From: Legionellaceae bacterium
Lineage (GTDB): Bacteria; Pseudomonadota; Gammaproteobacteria; Legionellales; Legionellaceae
Reading direction: 5' to 3'
Length of the DNA stretch: 64,000 bases
Assembly: GCA_018061965.1 (NCBI GenBank)
Contig: JAGOTG010000001.1
Coordinates: 328,155 to 392,154, forward strand
In this document: in pieces, positions 46,746-57,228 of the stretch
Layout: every line of letters begins with the position of its first letter
How positions within the stretch are numbered: the stretch's first letter is position 1
Notes under the pieces: generated by a model
Databases searched by the model: none
Told to the model about the DNA's origin: nothing
Seen by the model: only the letters and a program-made list of their open reading frames with translations
Made by a program: the position numbers and the translations under genes

Positions 46746-46863
46746 AATTAATTTCCTGAGGAAAGTAGTATCAACAAAATTTAGACACAATGGTTCAAAT
46801 TGAAAATTTCATCCTAATTCATGCGGCGTGTCCACGGGACGTAAGGTTTCTGGCTATGAGTTA

Positions 46864-47715
46864 TCAACAGTCCGTAGAATGTTTGTTTTTTCTACCGCTA
46901 CAGACCCGAACATGTCCCTGCCAATCTTGCCAAGATTGGATATATTGATAGCCGTTCAGGTCAAGTAACTCATAGATTGCGGCACCTTGTTCATAGCCAT
47001 GTTCAACAATTAGTAAACCATGTTCGCTTAAGTGGTGGCAACTATTTTGAATAATAATTCGCAAGGCATCTAAGCCGTCTTTACCGCTGACCAGAGCAGA
47101 CTGTGGTTCAAAGCGCAGATCTCCTTGTAGTAAATGCGGGTCATTGCACGATAGATAAGGCGGGTTAGAGACAATAATATCGAATTGTTGCTGGTCCAGT
47201 GCTTGAAACCAATCAGATTGGATAAATTGAATCGTCGTTAATTGTAACGCCTGAGCATTGTGCTCTGCGATCTGCAATGCTTCAACAGATTGGTCGCACG
47301 CTGTGATCTGCCAATGGGGGCGTTCGGACGCAATAGCCAAAGCAATGGCGCCACTACCTGTGCCCAAATCTAATAAAGTGTAAGGTCGCTTGGAGTCAGT
47401 CTCTGCTAGAATCCGCTCAATGAGTAGTTCGGTTTCTGGCCTTGGAATGAGCGTGTGGGGGCTTACCATTAAGTCAAAAGTCCAAAATGAACGTTGACCT
47501 ATCAAATAGGCAATGGGTGTGCCTTGCTGGCGCCGTTGGATCAAATCTTGATAACGCGTAATTTGATCAGGAGACAATGTCTGCTCGGTGTGTGCATAGA
47601 GATAAGCACGTGCAACCTTGAGGGTATATTGCAAAAGTATCTCTGCTGCGCGCAACCCTTCAGTCTGTTCAACTAGCGATTCCTTTCCATGGATTAGTGC
47701 GCTTTGAATGCTCAT
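46864..47715 (-). CDS. prmC: Peptide chain release factor N5-glutamine methyltransferase
   Basis: PrmC methylates the GGQ glutamine of release factors. The 283-residue product has LLDLGTGSGAIALAIA and the catalytic NPPYLS. I chose the ATG that follows GGGTGA; the ATG at 47739 overlapping the prfA stop ([12 protein letters not shown]) is also possible. It lies directly after prfA, as in E. coli, in the operon hemA-prfA-prmC. Confidence 0.93.
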   Translation of the reverse strand: MSIQSALIHGKESLVEQTEGLRAAEILLQYTLKVARAYLYAHTEQTLSPDQITRYQDLIQRRQQGTPIAYLIGQRSFWTFDLMVSPHTLIPRPETELLIERILAETDSKRPYTLLDLGTGSGAIALAIASERPHWQITACDQSVEALQIAEHNAQALQLTTIQFIQSDWFQALDQQQFDIIVSNPPYLSCNDPHLLQGDLRFEPQSALVSGKDGLDALRIIIQNSCHHLSEHGLLIVEHGYEQGAAIYELLDLNGYQYIQSWQDWQGHVRVCSGRKNKHSTDC

Positions 47716-47731
47716 GGGTTGATTCACCCAT

Positions 47732-48823
47732 TTATCCATCCTGTTGTCCCAGTTCGGCCAAGAGTTCTGCATGATACTCGCGTTTTAATGCATCGATAAC
47801 AGGCCTTAAATCGCCTTCCATAATTTCCAAAAGATGATACAGAGTGAGATTAATTCGGTGATCAGTTAAACGCCCTTGCGGGAAATTATACGTACGAATA
47901 CGTTCAGACCGATCCCCGCTTCCCACTTGCAATTTGCGCGTTAGATCTTGCTCTTGCTTTTGCTTGCTTTGTTGTGCGGATAATAAGCGTGATTTGAGTA
48001 AAGCCATGGCTTTTGCGCGATTTTTATGTTGTGAACGTTCATCTTGACACTCAACGACTACGCCCGTTGGTATGTGCGTGATGCGTATGGCTGAGTCGGT
48101 TTTATTGACGTGTTGTCCGCCGGCGCCTGACGCACGGTAAGTATCAACCCGTAGATCATCGGGACTAATAGCAATGTCATGAATTTCATCAATTTCTGGC
48201 ATGATGGCTACGGTACAAGCTGACGTATGCACTCGCCCTTGGGATTCTGTGGCCGGGACGCGTTGGACCCGGTGGGTGCCTGATTCAAATTTTAAATTCG
48301 CGTATACATGCTGGCCACTGATATGGGCAATAACTTCTTTAAATCCGCCATGCTCGCCGTGGTTTGCACTGATAATCTCTGCATGCCAACCTTGGGTTTC
48401 GGCAAAACGTGTGTACATGCGAAACAAATCACCTGCGAAAATAGCTGCTTCATCTCCGCCGGTTCCTGCCCGTACTTCTAAATAGATATTCCGCGCATCA
48501 TCCGGATCTTGAGGAATCAGGTGCTGTTGCAATGCTGCATCTAATCCTGTAATGCTATTCTGAGTGCCAGCAAGTTCTTCTTTGGCAATGCTTGCGAGCT
48601 CTGGGTCGTCTCCGTTGCTTAATTCTTCTAAGGATTCAAGCTCGGTCTTCATATGACAATATTCTGCATAACATTGAGCAATAGGTTCTAATTGCGCATA
48701 TTCTTTAGACAAATTTTTAAATTGCTCTTGGTCTGAAATAACGCTGGCTTCAGACAATAGTCGACTGATTTCCTGAAAGCGTTCTTGCATTTGTTGGAGC
48801 TTATGTTCAAGTGAGATCTTCAT
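47732..48823 (-). CDS. prfA: Peptide chain release factor 1
   Basis: RF1 reads UAA and UAG and triggers peptide release. The 363-residue product contains the GGQ loop ([16 protein letters not shown]) and the anticodon-like region. The start [18 protein letters not shown] is preferred; a longer frame adds an unrelated hydrophobic N-terminus. It overlaps the hemA stop region by 17 bases and has no clear ribosome-binding site, so it is probably translated by coupling. Confidence 0.95.
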   Translation of the reverse strand: MKISLEHKLQQMQERFQEISRLLSEASVISDQEQFKNLSKEYAQLEPIAQCYAEYCHMKTELESLEELSNGDDPELASIAKEELAGTQNSITGLDAALQQHLIPQDPDDARNIYLEVRAGTGGDEAAIFAGDLFRMYTRFAETQGWHAEIISANHGEHGGFKEVIAHISGQHVYANLKFESGTHRVQRVPATESQGRVHTSACTVAIMPEIDEIHDIAISPDDLRVDTYRASGAGGQHVNKTDSAIRITHIPTGVVVECQDERSQHKNRAKAMALLKSRLLSAQQSKQKQEQDLTRKLQVGSGDRSERIRTYNFPQGRLTDHRINLTLYHLLEIMEGDLRPVIDALKREYHAELLAELGQQDG

Positions 48824-50075
48824 AGGACTGCTGAGTAGTGTGAAATAAAGAATGCGCCAAATCCAATATTTCATCGCGTTGGTCTAGGGCTGCTTGGCGC
48901 AAGCCGATAGTTGGAATGTGGGTGAATTTTTTGATCAAGCGTTGGCTGAATTCTGCCATCACTTCAATTTGATTCGTGCCTTTGGCCAATTTTTGGATGG
49001 CTCGTTGTAATTCTTGTTCTGCGAAGGACTCCATCGTACTGCGGTAATCGCAGATGAGTCCTTTGGCACGCAAAGCGCGGTGTTGATGCATGAAAGTTTG
49101 CAATTCATAATCGATGAGCTTTTCTGCATGTCGTGCGGCTGCTTGGCGTTGCTGTAAGCCTTCTTGGGTTATACGTTCCAAATCATCGACATTATACAGT
49201 GTGACATTGGGTAATTGCGCAACACCCGGTTCAATGTCTCTAGGGACTGCCAAATCAAGTAAAAACAGCGGTGTTTGCGGACGCTGAGCTAAGACGGTAC
49301 GCATCATCGTTGCAGAAATAAAAGGATAAGGGCATGCGGTGGCAGAGACCACAATGTCAGCTTTGGTTAAAGCGGTATCAATCGCCTGAATATCGATGAG
49401 TTGACCTGCATACTGTTCTGCTAATTTATTCGAATGGTTGATTGATCGACTGGCCACGCTGAAATTACGACAGCCTTGTTGATATAAATATTTAGTCACC
49501 AAAGACGCCGTTTCTCCAGATCCAATAAGTAATACCGATAGATCGGCACTATTCGGAAATTGTTGTTGAATAAGCTTGGCACCGGCGAATGCGACGGATG
49601 TCGCATGTTGGCTAATCCCGCTTTGATTACGAATACGCTTAGATGCACCAAAAACAAATGGAAAAATTTGCCGCAGAGTAGTCCCTACCGCACCACAGGC
49701 TTCGGCATGTTGGAACGCCTGTTTCATTTGCCCTAATATTTGCGACTCGCCCAGCATCATAGAATCCAAACCACTGGCTACCCGGAGCAATTGTTTGATG
49801 GCCGCTTGGTCGGTTAGCAAGTAAAAATAGGTCTGAATTTGTTCCAATGGCAAATGAAAATAATTGGCAACCCACGGCAGTAGTAAATCAGGATTTTGAA
49901 TTTCACAATAGAGCTCAGTGCGATTACAAGTGGATAAAATAGTCGCTTCATTGATTTGCGGCACATCTAATATGGCATCCAGCAATTTTTTTTGCTGTTC
50001 CAGCGTCAGCGCTAAGGTTTCTCGCACAGCAATGGGAGCAGTTTTATGATTGAGACCACACGCGATAAAGGCCAT
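48807..50075 (-). CDS. hemA: Glutamyl-tRNA reductase
   Basis: HemA reduces Glu-tRNA to glutamate-1-semialdehyde, the first step of haem synthesis in these bacteria. The 422-residue product has the catalytic Cys50 in [11 protein letters not shown], the NADPH loop [12 protein letters not shown], and [18 protein letters not shown]. It is the first gene of hemA-prfA-prmC. Its haem product feeds the cytochrome bd genes further right. Confidence 0.96.
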   Translation of the reverse strand: MAFIACGLNHKTAPIAVRETLALTLEQQKKLLDAILDVPQINEATILSTCNRTELYCEIQNPDLLLPWVANYFHLPLEQIQTYFYLLTDQAAIKQLLRVASGLDSMMLGESQILGQMKQAFQHAEACGAVGTTLRQIFPFVFGASKRIRNQSGISQHATSVAFAGAKLIQQQFPNSADLSVLLIGSGETASLVTKYLYQQGCRNFSVASRSINHSNKLAEQYAGQLIDIQAIDTALTKADIVVSATACPYPFISATMMRTVLAQRPQTPLFLLDLAVPRDIEPGVAQLPNVTLYNVDDLERITQEGLQQRQAAARHAEKLIDYELQTFMHQHRALRAKGLICDYRSTMESFAEQELQRAIQKLAKGTNQIEVMAEFSQRLIKKFTHIPTIGLRQAALDQRDEILDLAHSLFHTTQQSYEDLT

Positions 50076-50227
50076 AGCACCGGTATATTTAATAAGTCGT
50101 TACAGAATATGAAGATTATAACGGATTGTGTCTAGAAGGTATAGACAAAAAAAACACGCTAGACTATGGAAATTAGATGGTAGGCTAGGCATGATAGCGG
50201 AAAAGTGAAGTAAATATGGAGTTTAGA

Positions 50228-52828
50228 ATGGAAGGATCTGTTGAGACGCGCACTGCGGTTCGTGCTGCATTGACCAAAGGAGCCGGAGATATGGCTTTGC
50301 AAGCGCTAGGAGAAACGACCTCGGCTTTGGAGAGTCTTTCTGGGAGTTCGGCCTCTGCGGTGGTCGCAACCGTCGCTATTGGTGCGACGGTTGAAGCGTT
50401 GAAGCTGGGATATGACACCATTACAGCGCATGCACAGGCAAGCCACGATGCCTACAGTTTATTTGTTCAAGATTATAATGCGGGTACAGTCAGTGTTTTT
50501 TTACCCGCTGATTCAAGTGTTCGTTCCAAAAGAGAACATTTTTTTGATACTTTTATTCAGTTATTTCAAAATCGCGATGCGGGTAAAAATAGCCCATTGT
50601 TTCGTTATGCGGGTATTCGTTATACCGAAAATGCAGAAATTCGCATACCAAATGTCATTCCCATGTTTGGGCCGACCAAACGTCTGGGGACTCGGTACTC
50701 ATTAATCTCAATGTCAGCTTTGGTGTTTGCAGGTCCGTATGAATATGCACGCAGTGGCGATCCTCTTTTAGATATTGCACTACGTGGCAGCGATCTATTT
50801 TTACGCGCCAAATTATCACATAGTTTAGCGGCTATTTTTAATTATGGTTCTCCTAATATATTTTCAGGTATGGCAGAACACGCAGTAACCACAGGTCAAT
50901 TATCTCCAAAAGTATTACGGCATTTGGATTTAGTCCGATTTATGATGCTTGTATTTGCAAATTTATTAATCAATTTGCAACATCCTGGTGATTTGGATGC
51001 CGCAACGAATATTCCGCTTAATGATGAAGGTGCCATAGCATTATGCGGGACTGTGATAGATCTGATTAATAAAATTCTTTTGCCCCAAAAATCGGACAAA
51101 AAATTTGCGTACTTGAATGAGCTATATTGTAAGGATGAGTTTTTTCATTTTATTCGACTGGTCAAAAGAGAGGCAGAAGAGCTACAAGAGGGCTATCAAT
51201 CGAAAAAGTTGAAACAATTGAATTTGGTTGAAGTGATTGCCCAATCACACGGGATTTTGCAAGTGTTGAGTAAATTTTGGCATCAAATGTTATATCTGGA
51301 TAAACCGATGACTGAACCGACACAGCTATTGTATTTGGTCCGGTGCTTGTCGAATGCTTTGGATGACCATCCTAATTTTTGGCAGGAATTGACAGCGAGT
51401 TATAGTCAGAAAAAAAAGGATACATTGCCTGTGATTGCTGGTCTAAATCAGCCTTATACTACGGTCATTGATTTGATTGGTTTGTTTGCTTCGATCTCAA
51501 AGGAGCAAAGAACACTCATGTTAACCAAAATACAGAAAAACAAGATTGCTCATGACGCGTGGTATGCGCTACATCAATTAGATCTATTTTTTATTGACCC
51601 AATGGCAGATGAGTTGTCTGCAATGACGGCGAATGCTGCGCATGCTTTTTTAATGAATTTGATAGCAATCTCGATAGAAGGCCACCCTTCTTTTCTACAA
51701 GAAGCAGTAGTACCTGTTGCAGGGATCCCTACTTTACAGCAGCAATTTTCAGTCATTAACAATGCACAAATTGTGACAAAAGGGCTGCCACTTATATTTA
51801 CCTGGCGCTTATTGGATTATCTCACTGGTCAGTCAGATAGCGTTGTGCCTATTTCAAAAACACCAACCAAAAGAGGCAAACAAAAGAATTTGACGGCTCA
51901 AACGAGTACATATCTTAAAGCTTTGTTGAAAGCGGAATACGAATTTTTAGATGCGTTACGCAGCACAAGTGCTTTACAAGAGCTGTTGGAGAGTAATCGC
52001 AATTTATTATTACGTATAAATGTGCGTGATATGCTGAGGAGGGTGCTTAGTTCTTTGAGTATTAAGGAAAGTGTGTTGTCACATGCCATTGAGAAATTAA
52101 TCGAGCAAATCACTACCCAGGACAAAATTGATGATGAAGAGAAGGATGATATTTCAAATCAACGCAGACAATTTATTTTACAAATGCGTGCTGAAAAACA
52201 AGGGTTGATTGGTCGGATACAATTAGTGAAACGCGAAATAGAGGCCGCTATTGAAATTTTAGATTCGCCCGCGTTTGCAAAAGCATTGGAAACAGAGATT
52301 CGAGAAGGTGTTAATGCTGTATATGCTTCGCACGAAGATTTTTTGTTAGCAAAAGAACAACTGCTTGCCGAGTTGCAATTACCGGTATTGCGCCAAACTG
52401 TTGTACCCAGTTCTAGCGCCGTAGTTTTGGATGGTCGTCAGGAAGCGATATCTCGTATACCGGTAGACACAGTGATTTCCATAAGCCAAGGGGGTAATCA
52501 TGAAGCTGAGCTCGAAGATGATAATCCAGATATAGTACCAAACCAAGCGCTGCGTCTGCAGTATATATTGCGTATTTTGCGTTTGGTCAGCGCATTTTTA
52601 TTGATTGTGGGATTGTTAGTTTTGGTATCCATGACATGGGGAGCGTCCTATCTTCCAGTTGTTGCTGCTTTGAGTCCACAGCAATTGATGGTGGGGATGG
52701 CTGTGGGGGCGGGGAGTGTCTTCGTAGGAGGAGCAGGTTTGGGGTTTGCTTGTTTTTTCAAGCCGGCTGCAGAGCAGGGTGCTGGTTCTGACCCAGCTGA
52801 TAATGGATTGGTAGCGACTGTGATCTAG
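50228..52828 (+). CDS. Large orphan protein with coiled coil and C-terminal double membrane helix
   Basis: I chose the ATG at 50228, as GGAG lies 6 bases upstream; the earlier ATG at 50216 gives 4 more residues. The 866-residue product is not one I recognise. It opens with an Ala/Gly/Ser-rich segment and is mostly helical. A charged, coiled-coil-like region lies around residues 635-685. Residues of about 783-806 and 822-844 form two membrane helices, ending VGGAGLGFACFF. This end resembles that of the protein at 41942, hence a likely membrane-inserted secreted protein family. No signal peptide is seen. Effector status is inference. Confidence 0.5.
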   Translation: MEGSVETRTAVRAALTKGAGDMALQALGETTSALESLSGSSASAVVATVAIGATVEALKLGYDTITAHAQASHDAYSLFVQDYNAGTVSVFLPADSSVRSKREHFFDTFIQLFQNRDAGKNSPLFRYAGIRYTENAEIRIPNVIPMFGPTKRLGTRYSLISMSALVFAGPYEYARSGDPLLDIALRGSDLFLRAKLSHSLAAIFNYGSPNIFSGMAEHAVTTGQLSPKVLRHLDLVRFMMLVFANLLINLQHPGDLDAATNIPLNDEGAIALCGTVIDLINKILLPQKSDKKFAYLNELYCKDEFFHFIRLVKREAEELQEGYQSKKLKQLNLVEVIAQSHGILQVLSKFWHQMLYLDKPMTEPTQLLYLVRCLSNALDDHPNFWQELTASYSQKKKDTLPVIAGLNQPYTTVIDLIGLFASISKEQRTLMLTKIQKNKIAHDAWYALHQLDLFFIDPMADELSAMTANAAHAFLMNLIAISIEGHPSFLQEAVVPVAGIPTLQQQFSVINNAQIVTKGLPLIFTWRLLDYLTGQSDSVVPISKTPTKRGKQKNLTAQTSTYLKALLKAEYEFLDALRSTSALQELLESNRNLLLRINVRDMLRRVLSSLSIKESVLSHAIEKLIEQITTQDKIDDEEKDDISNQRRQFILQMRAEKQGLIGRIQLVKREIEAAIEILDSPAFAKALETEIREGVNAVYASHEDFLLAKEQLLAELQLPVLRQTVVPSSSAVVLDGRQEAISRIPVDTVISISQGGNHEAELEDDNPDIVPNQALRLQYILRILRLVSAFLLIVGLLVLVSMTWGASYLPVVAALSPQQLMVGMAVGAGSVFVGGAGLGFACFFKPAAEQGAGSDPADNGLVATVI

Positions 52829-52866
52829 TTTGGTTGAACCCAATATTCATGGGAGAGGACTCCCAA

Positions 52867-52908
52867 CGCGCGCAGCTTGCGAGCACTACGGTGCTACCCA
52901 CAGTGCTC
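52867..52908. repeat. Palindromic repeat, inverted relative to 28653-28672
   Basis: CGCGCGCAGCTTGCGAGCAC (52867-52886) is the reverse complement of 28653-28672 with one mismatch at the G/C junction. GAGCACT (52881-52887) pairs with AGTGCTC (52902-52908). The unit lies between the convergent orphan gene and the phosphatase gene. Confidence 0.5.
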
Positions 52909-52947
52909 GAGTTACAATCTTAAATTTGGGTATGGCCCATCGTTTTA

Positions 52948-53613
52948 CTAGGGTAAATAATAAAAAGGATTTGGTAATTTAAAGGTACGCTGTGCATAAC
53001 CGCCAACTAAATCGGAGTCTTGATCACCAAAGGATGCGATGATGGTGTATCCTTGTTGACTTATCTTCGCTCTTTCAGCTGTTTTATAGGCAATAGTCGG
53101 TATTTTACCGTTTTTAAAGCTTAACCCTGACCACTGTGTATATCCGGCAGTTCGTAAATTTTGGATGGTCGCATCTCGAAAGGATTGATCGCGGCCGGTA
53201 ATGAAAAAAACAGCTATATCGTTTTTCACCGCTTGCTGATATAAATCGAGCATCGGTTGAATCGCTGGTTCCTCTGCAGCCAAAAGCTCTTCGCTGATTT
53301 TAGCCGGGTTATTAGCGAAATCGTCTTGTTGCATATTAGCATAATTGGATAAACTGGTTTCATCGATATCTAATACGATAGCCAAGCGTTTGGGGCTAGT
53401 CTGATGCTGATTCAATGCGACTTCGTTTTGAATATAATCTGTGGCTTGTGTGGCGACTGTGGTGATTTCTTTTAAATATTGGCCGGAATCGTAATAACGG
53501 ACGAGCTCTTGCTTTAACAAACCAAGGTTGGTAGGTTCCGCCATAGCAGATGTTTGCATGAGCATGACTGCCGTGATGACAGCAGAAAGGTAATAAAATA
53601 TTTTTTTGTTCAT
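52948..53613 (-). CDS. Secreted HAD-family acid phosphatase (class B/C-like)
   Basis: The 221-residue product has a signal peptide (MNKKIFYYLSAVITAVMLMQTSAMA) and the HAD nucleophile motif VLDIDETSLSN, with the second aspartate of DxD. The middle has FFITGRDQSFRDATIQNLR and the C-terminal region has FGDQDSDLVG, which supplies the metal ligand. This fits HAD subfamily IIIB acid phosphatases of the e(P4)/OlpA-like type, which release phosphate from nucleotides outside the cytoplasm. No lipobox is seen, so it is likely periplasmic or exported. Confidence 0.83.
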   Translation of the reverse strand: MNKKIFYYLSAVITAVMLMQTSAMAEPTNLGLLKQELVRYYDSGQYLKEITTVATQATDYIQNEVALNQHQTSPKRLAIVLDIDETSLSNYANMQQDDFANNPAKISEELLAAEEPAIQPMLDLYQQAVKNDIAVFFITGRDQSFRDATIQNLRTAGYTQWSGLSFKNGKIPTIAYKTAERAKISQQGYTIIASFGDQDSDLVGGYAQRTFKLPNPFYYLP

Positions 53614-53699
53614 TATTATTCCTGTTAGTGTAATTATTTGGTTGGGTGATTATAAATTAATCTTTCAATTTTGTCAAAGCTTACATTAAGGCGTTTCAT

Positions 53700-54389
53700 C
53701 TAGCAAATTGAGCAAAGGGGAGAGCGTTCACCAGCCAACTCTTTTAGTTTTTCAGGCAAAAGAAAGTGTATCTGTTTATTGTGAATGGCAACTATTTTCT
53801 CATGCTTTAATCTCGAAAAAAGCCGGCTGACTGTTTCTGTGGTCAAACCAAGATAATGCCCTATGTCTTGATAGCTCATAGGTAATAAGAGTGTTTGTTG
53901 TTTGAGACCTAATCTTGAAGATAAATCTAACAAAAATGCGCACAGGCGCTGATTTGCTAAGCTAAATTGCCGATATACACCAGTTGCCAATTGATTGCTC
54001 ATTAAGTCCAGCATAATAACCAACAGATTCGGTTCTGCTTGCAGTAATTTTAAGAAATTTGGATAAAAAATTTCACAAACAACCGTTTCGGATAATGCGG
54101 TAACGTAATAACTATGGCGTCCCCTATGGATAGCATCATAACCATAAACCTCGTTTTTTAAATAAAGTCCATGAATGATTTCTTTGCCATCTTGACTTGT
54201 CTCATGAGTTTTTAATGCGCCGTCTTGAATAGCGTACAAGTGAACAAACTGATTATTAGGTTGATGCAGAACTTCGTGACGCTTGAGTTGGCGTTTGCTG
54301 ACCCAGATGGTTGTTTGGTTGTTTTTGGAGCAAAATGGCACTAGGGCGCATTTTGTGCACTGTGATCCAACCTGGTTTTTATGGTTCAT
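53700..54389 (-). CDS. fnr: FNR-type oxygen-sensing transcription regulator
   Basis: The 229-residue product belongs to the CRP/FNR family. Its N-terminal C11-x2-C14-x5-C20 and C105 (VVCEIF) match the four cysteines of E. coli FNR that hold the oxygen-labile 4Fe-4S cluster. The helix-turn-helix near the C-terminus reads LTTETVSRLFSRL, with the Glu, Ser and Arg that read TTGAT half-sites. I start at MNHKNQ with GGTGA upstream; an earlier ATG at 54413 has none. It is divergent from a desaturase, with an FNR-box-like site between, and close to hemN and cyd genes. Confidence 0.9.
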   Translation of the reverse strand: MNHKNQVGSQCTKCALVPFCSKNNQTTIWVSKRQLKRHEVLHQPNNQFVHLYAIQDGALKTHETSQDGKEIIHGLYLKNEVYGYDAIHRGRHSYYVTALSETVVCEIFYPNFLKLLQAEPNLLVIMLDLMSNQLATGVYRQFSLANQRLCAFLLDLSSRLGLKQQTLLLPMSYQDIGHYLGLTTETVSRLFSRLKHEKIVAIHNKQIHFLLPEKLKELAGERSPLCSIC

Positions 54390-54453
54390 AATATCACCAC
54401 AAGAAGACTCCATGCGATTATACCACTTTTTGGGAAAAATGAGTATTCAAAAC

Positions 54454-54467
54454 ATGATCTAGATCAA
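54454..54467. promoter_or_regulatory. FNR-box-like site
   Basis: ATGAT-CTAG-ATCAA matches the consensus TTGAT-N4-ATCAA at 9 of 10 half-site positions. It lies between fnr and the divergent desaturase gene, 65 bases from the fnr start and 58 bases before the desaturase ATG. It could control either or both. Confidence 0.6.
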
Positions 54468-54525
54468 TGAATCAGTTTGCAAGGCGGATTACACTCGGGG
54501 TCCAAGACTTTAAAAGGGGTATATT

Positions 54526-55686
54526 ATGGTATACGGCTTCCTAGGATTGTCATTAAGCGGATATTTAATAGCTATTCTTATATTAACGCAATTAACCATT
54601 GCATCCGTGACCATCTTTTTGCATAGACATCAATCTCATATGGCATTAAAGCTGCATCCAATTGCCAGTCATTTTTTTCGATTTTGGTTATGGTTAGCGA
54701 CTGGTATTAAAACCAAAGAATGGGTTTCGGTACATCGTAAACATCATGCAAAATGCGAAACGATCGAAGATCCGCATAGTCCGAAAAATTGGGGCTTGAA
54801 AACCATGTTATTGCGTGGGGCAGAAGTTTATCGGGCAGGAAAAACTCCAGATACTATTGCTACTTACGGTATTGGTACCCCTGATGATTGGGTAGAGAAA
54901 AACATATATAGTAAATATGATAAATTAGGAATTGGATTAATGCTATGCATTGATTTGTTCTTATTTGGTATACCAGGGCTAAGTATATGGGCTCTACAAA
55001 TGATGTGGATTCCATTTTGGGCGGGTGGTGTTATAAATGGCCTTGGTCATTGTTTTGGATATCGCAATTTTGAACCCAATGATGCTTCTACTAATGTTTT
55101 TCCTTGGGGCTTGCTCATTGGTGGTGAAGAATTACATAATAATCACCATGCTTTTCCTGCTTCAGCAAAATTGTCAGTGAAGTGGTGGGAATTGGATATG
55201 GGTTGGTTCTATATTAGATTATTACAATTATTTAGATTAGCTGAAGTCAAAAAAGTCCGTCCAGTACTTCGGTTAAAAAAGGTAAAGCAGTCTATTGATT
55301 TTGAAGTGGTAAAACTGTTAATTAATAACCGGCTTCAATTTTTAGATGAATATAGTCGAAAAGTAATCCTGCCTACTTTGAAAAAGGAACGTTTGCATGC
55401 TAGTAATATCCTTATTCCTAATACTGCCAGCAAATTATTAACCTGCTCCTCTTCTCTATTAGACAGGACAAACCAGCAAATTGTTTCAGATTTGTTGAAA
55501 AGTAATCTTGGCCTAAATCTAGTGTGTGGATTCAGAGAATCATTACAAGCACTTTGGGCGGACAACAAAACCAGTCAACAAGATTTGGTTCAAGCACTGA
55601 AAAAATGGATTTCAGAAGCAGAGAGTTCAGGAAATGCGTTACTAGAAAAGTTTGCAAATAGTATACCGTATTACACTGTAAACTGA
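54526..55686 (+). CDS. Acyl desaturase of the stearoyl-CoA (delta-9) type
   Basis: The 386-residue product has several membrane segments and the three histidine boxes of delta-9 desaturases: HRHQSH (33-38), HRKHH (69-73) and HNNHH (near 205), plus GLGHCFGYRNF. It introduces a double bond into acyl chains with a diiron centre and oxygen. The C-terminal 130 residues are not part of the desaturase core and show no familiar domain. Control by FNR would tie oxygen-dependent desaturation to oxygen supply. Confidence 0.82.
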   Translation: MVYGFLGLSLSGYLIAILILTQLTIASVTIFLHRHQSHMALKLHPIASHFFRFWLWLATGIKTKEWVSVHRKHHAKCETIEDPHSPKNWGLKTMLLRGAEVYRAGKTPDTIATYGIGTPDDWVEKNIYSKYDKLGIGLMLCIDLFLFGIPGLSIWALQMMWIPFWAGGVINGLGHCFGYRNFEPNDASTNVFPWGLLIGGEELHNNHHAFPASAKLSVKWWELDMGWFYIRLLQLFRLAEVKKVRPVLRLKKVKQSIDFEVVKLLINNRLQFLDEYSRKVILPTLKKERLHASNILIPNTASKLLTCSSSLLDRTNQQIVSDLLKSNLGLNLVCGFRESLQALWADNKTSQQDLVQALKKWISEAESSGNALLEKFANSIPYYTVN

Positions 55687-55716
55687 GAAAGTGAAAGGTA
55701 TCTATATAAACTTAAA

Positions 55717-55766
55717 TATGGCGTTTCTTTGAACGCCATAATGTAATCGACTATGTCGTGTTTTTT
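55717..55766 (+). terminator. Two hairpins after the desaturase gene
   Basis: TATGGCGTT (55717-55725) pairs perfectly with AACGCCATA (55732-55740). A second short stem, CGAC/GTCG (55748-55758), is followed by TGTTTTTT. Together they form a likely terminator region. An imperfect palindrome follows (55766-55842), with CAGATTC at 55780-55786 and GAATCTG at 55818-55824. Confidence 0.6.
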
Positions 55767-55859
55767 AGGGGCGACAATTCAGATTCGTAGGTCTCGCAAC
55801 CTGTTAGTGGGACAAAGGAATCTGAGTTTTCAACAGACCCTAGCTGTAGAGGCAGGAAA

Positions 55860-57215
55860 ATGATTACTACAAATGAACTAAATGAGCAATTAGCCTTGCT
55901 GGAAATAAAAGCGCCTCGCTATACAAGCTATCCTTCCAGTTTATATTTCCAAGTTCTGCATGAAAACACACATCGAGAATGGCTCGCAGAGTTTGATAAC
56001 AAAAAAAGCGTTGCTCTATATGTACACATCCCTTTTTGTAGCCAATTATGTTGGTTTTGTGGTTGCCATACCAAAGTATCTAATCATTACGAACCTATTC
56101 AGCGTTACGTTCAGACCTTGCTCCAGGAAATTACATTGATAAAAGAACATGCTTCATCTCGTTTAAAACTTCATAGCATTCATTTTGGTGGGGGATCTCC
56201 GGGGATTTTAAAGGATAGAGAGCTAGAAAGTATTATTCAACATATTTCTGCCAATTTTGATATTCAAGCCGATGCTGAAATTGCTATTGAACTGGATCCA
56301 AGACATCTTAGTCGAGAAAACATTGATACTTACCAGCGCTTGAATTTCAATCGTGTCAGTATGGGGGTTCAAGATACCAATCCAATCGTTCAAAACGCTA
56401 TTCATAGAGTGCAGCCTTATTCTCAGATTAGTAAAAGTTTTGAAATGTTGCGCTCCGTAAATATTCATAAAATTAATATCGATCTCATCTACGGATTGCC
56501 ATTACAAACGTTGTCATCTATTACGAAAACATTTTCTGATATGTGCGCTTTATTGCCATCTAGAATTGCATACTATTCTTTTGCTCATATTCCTAACGTT
56601 AAGAGACAACATGGCTTAATTTCGGAAAATGATTTACCCAATACTCAGCTTAAGGGACACATGTATTTGCGTGCAGTAGATATTGCTCGACAGCATAACT
56701 ATATCCCCTTAGGCATCGATCATTTTATCCATCCAGAAGAGACGAGTGTTAGTCAAAAAAAATTTCGTCGAAATTTTATGGGGTATACCTCTCAGGAAAA
56801 TGAATTTGTTATAGGAATAGGTGCCTCTGCAATCAGCAATTTGGGTAAAGGCTTTTCTCAGAATCAGCCAATTTCTATTGAGTATGAGCGAAAAATTTCT
56901 CAGGGCAGCCTGGCTACGGTCCGAGGATGGCTCCATAGCATAGATGATTTACTGCGTAAAAGAGTTATTGACGAACTGATGTGCAATTTTTCAGTGGATA
57001 TTGGTAATATATTAACTGAATTTAATTATCCAATTGATTATTTTGATCGAAGTTTATGTTTATTAAAAAACTTTGTTGATAAAAAAATAGTCATCATCCA
57101 TGGGCGACGCATTGATTTTAAGTCTCCTTTGCGGATGCTAGTTCGAGCTGTTTGTGCTACATTTGATAATTATCATCTGAGTTTAGAAGAAAACCGCTAT
57201 TTAAGTGTTTCTTAG
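55860..57215 (+). CDS. hemN: Oxygen-independent coproporphyrinogen III oxidase
   Basis: HemN decarboxylates coproporphyrinogen III anaerobically with radical SAM chemistry. The 451-residue product has C60-x3-C64-x2-C67-x-C69 in FCSQLCWFCGCH, the HemN-specific form of the radical SAM motif, and an N-terminal RYTSYPSSL. The extra fourth cysteine matches HemN. It lies between the desaturase and the cyd genes, and ends 13 bases before cydP. Confidence 0.93.
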   Translation: MITTNELNEQLALLEIKAPRYTSYPSSLYFQVLHENTHREWLAEFDNKKSVALYVHIPFCSQLCWFCGCHTKVSNHYEPIQRYVQTLLQEITLIKEHASSRLKLHSIHFGGGSPGILKDRELESIIQHISANFDIQADAEIAIELDPRHLSRENIDTYQRLNFNRVSMGVQDTNPIVQNAIHRVQPYSQISKSFEMLRSVNIHKINIDLIYGLPLQTLSSITKTFSDMCALLPSRIAYYSFAHIPNVKRQHGLISENDLPNTQLKGHMYLRAVDIARQHNYIPLGIDHFIHPEETSVSQKKFRRNFMGYTSQENEFVIGIGASAISNLGKGFSQNQPISIEYERKISQGSLATVRGWLHSIDDLLRKRVIDELMCNFSVDIGNILTEFNYPIDYFDRSLCLLKNFVDKKIVIIHGRRIDFKSPLRMLVRAVCATFDNYHLSLEENRYLSVS

Positions 57216-57228
57216 GGGTAAAGTAACG

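Noticed and set aside
48201..48485. A 94-codon plus-strand frame with Cys and Trp residues
   Set aside because: It lies within prfA in antisense; the composition mirrors the sense gene.
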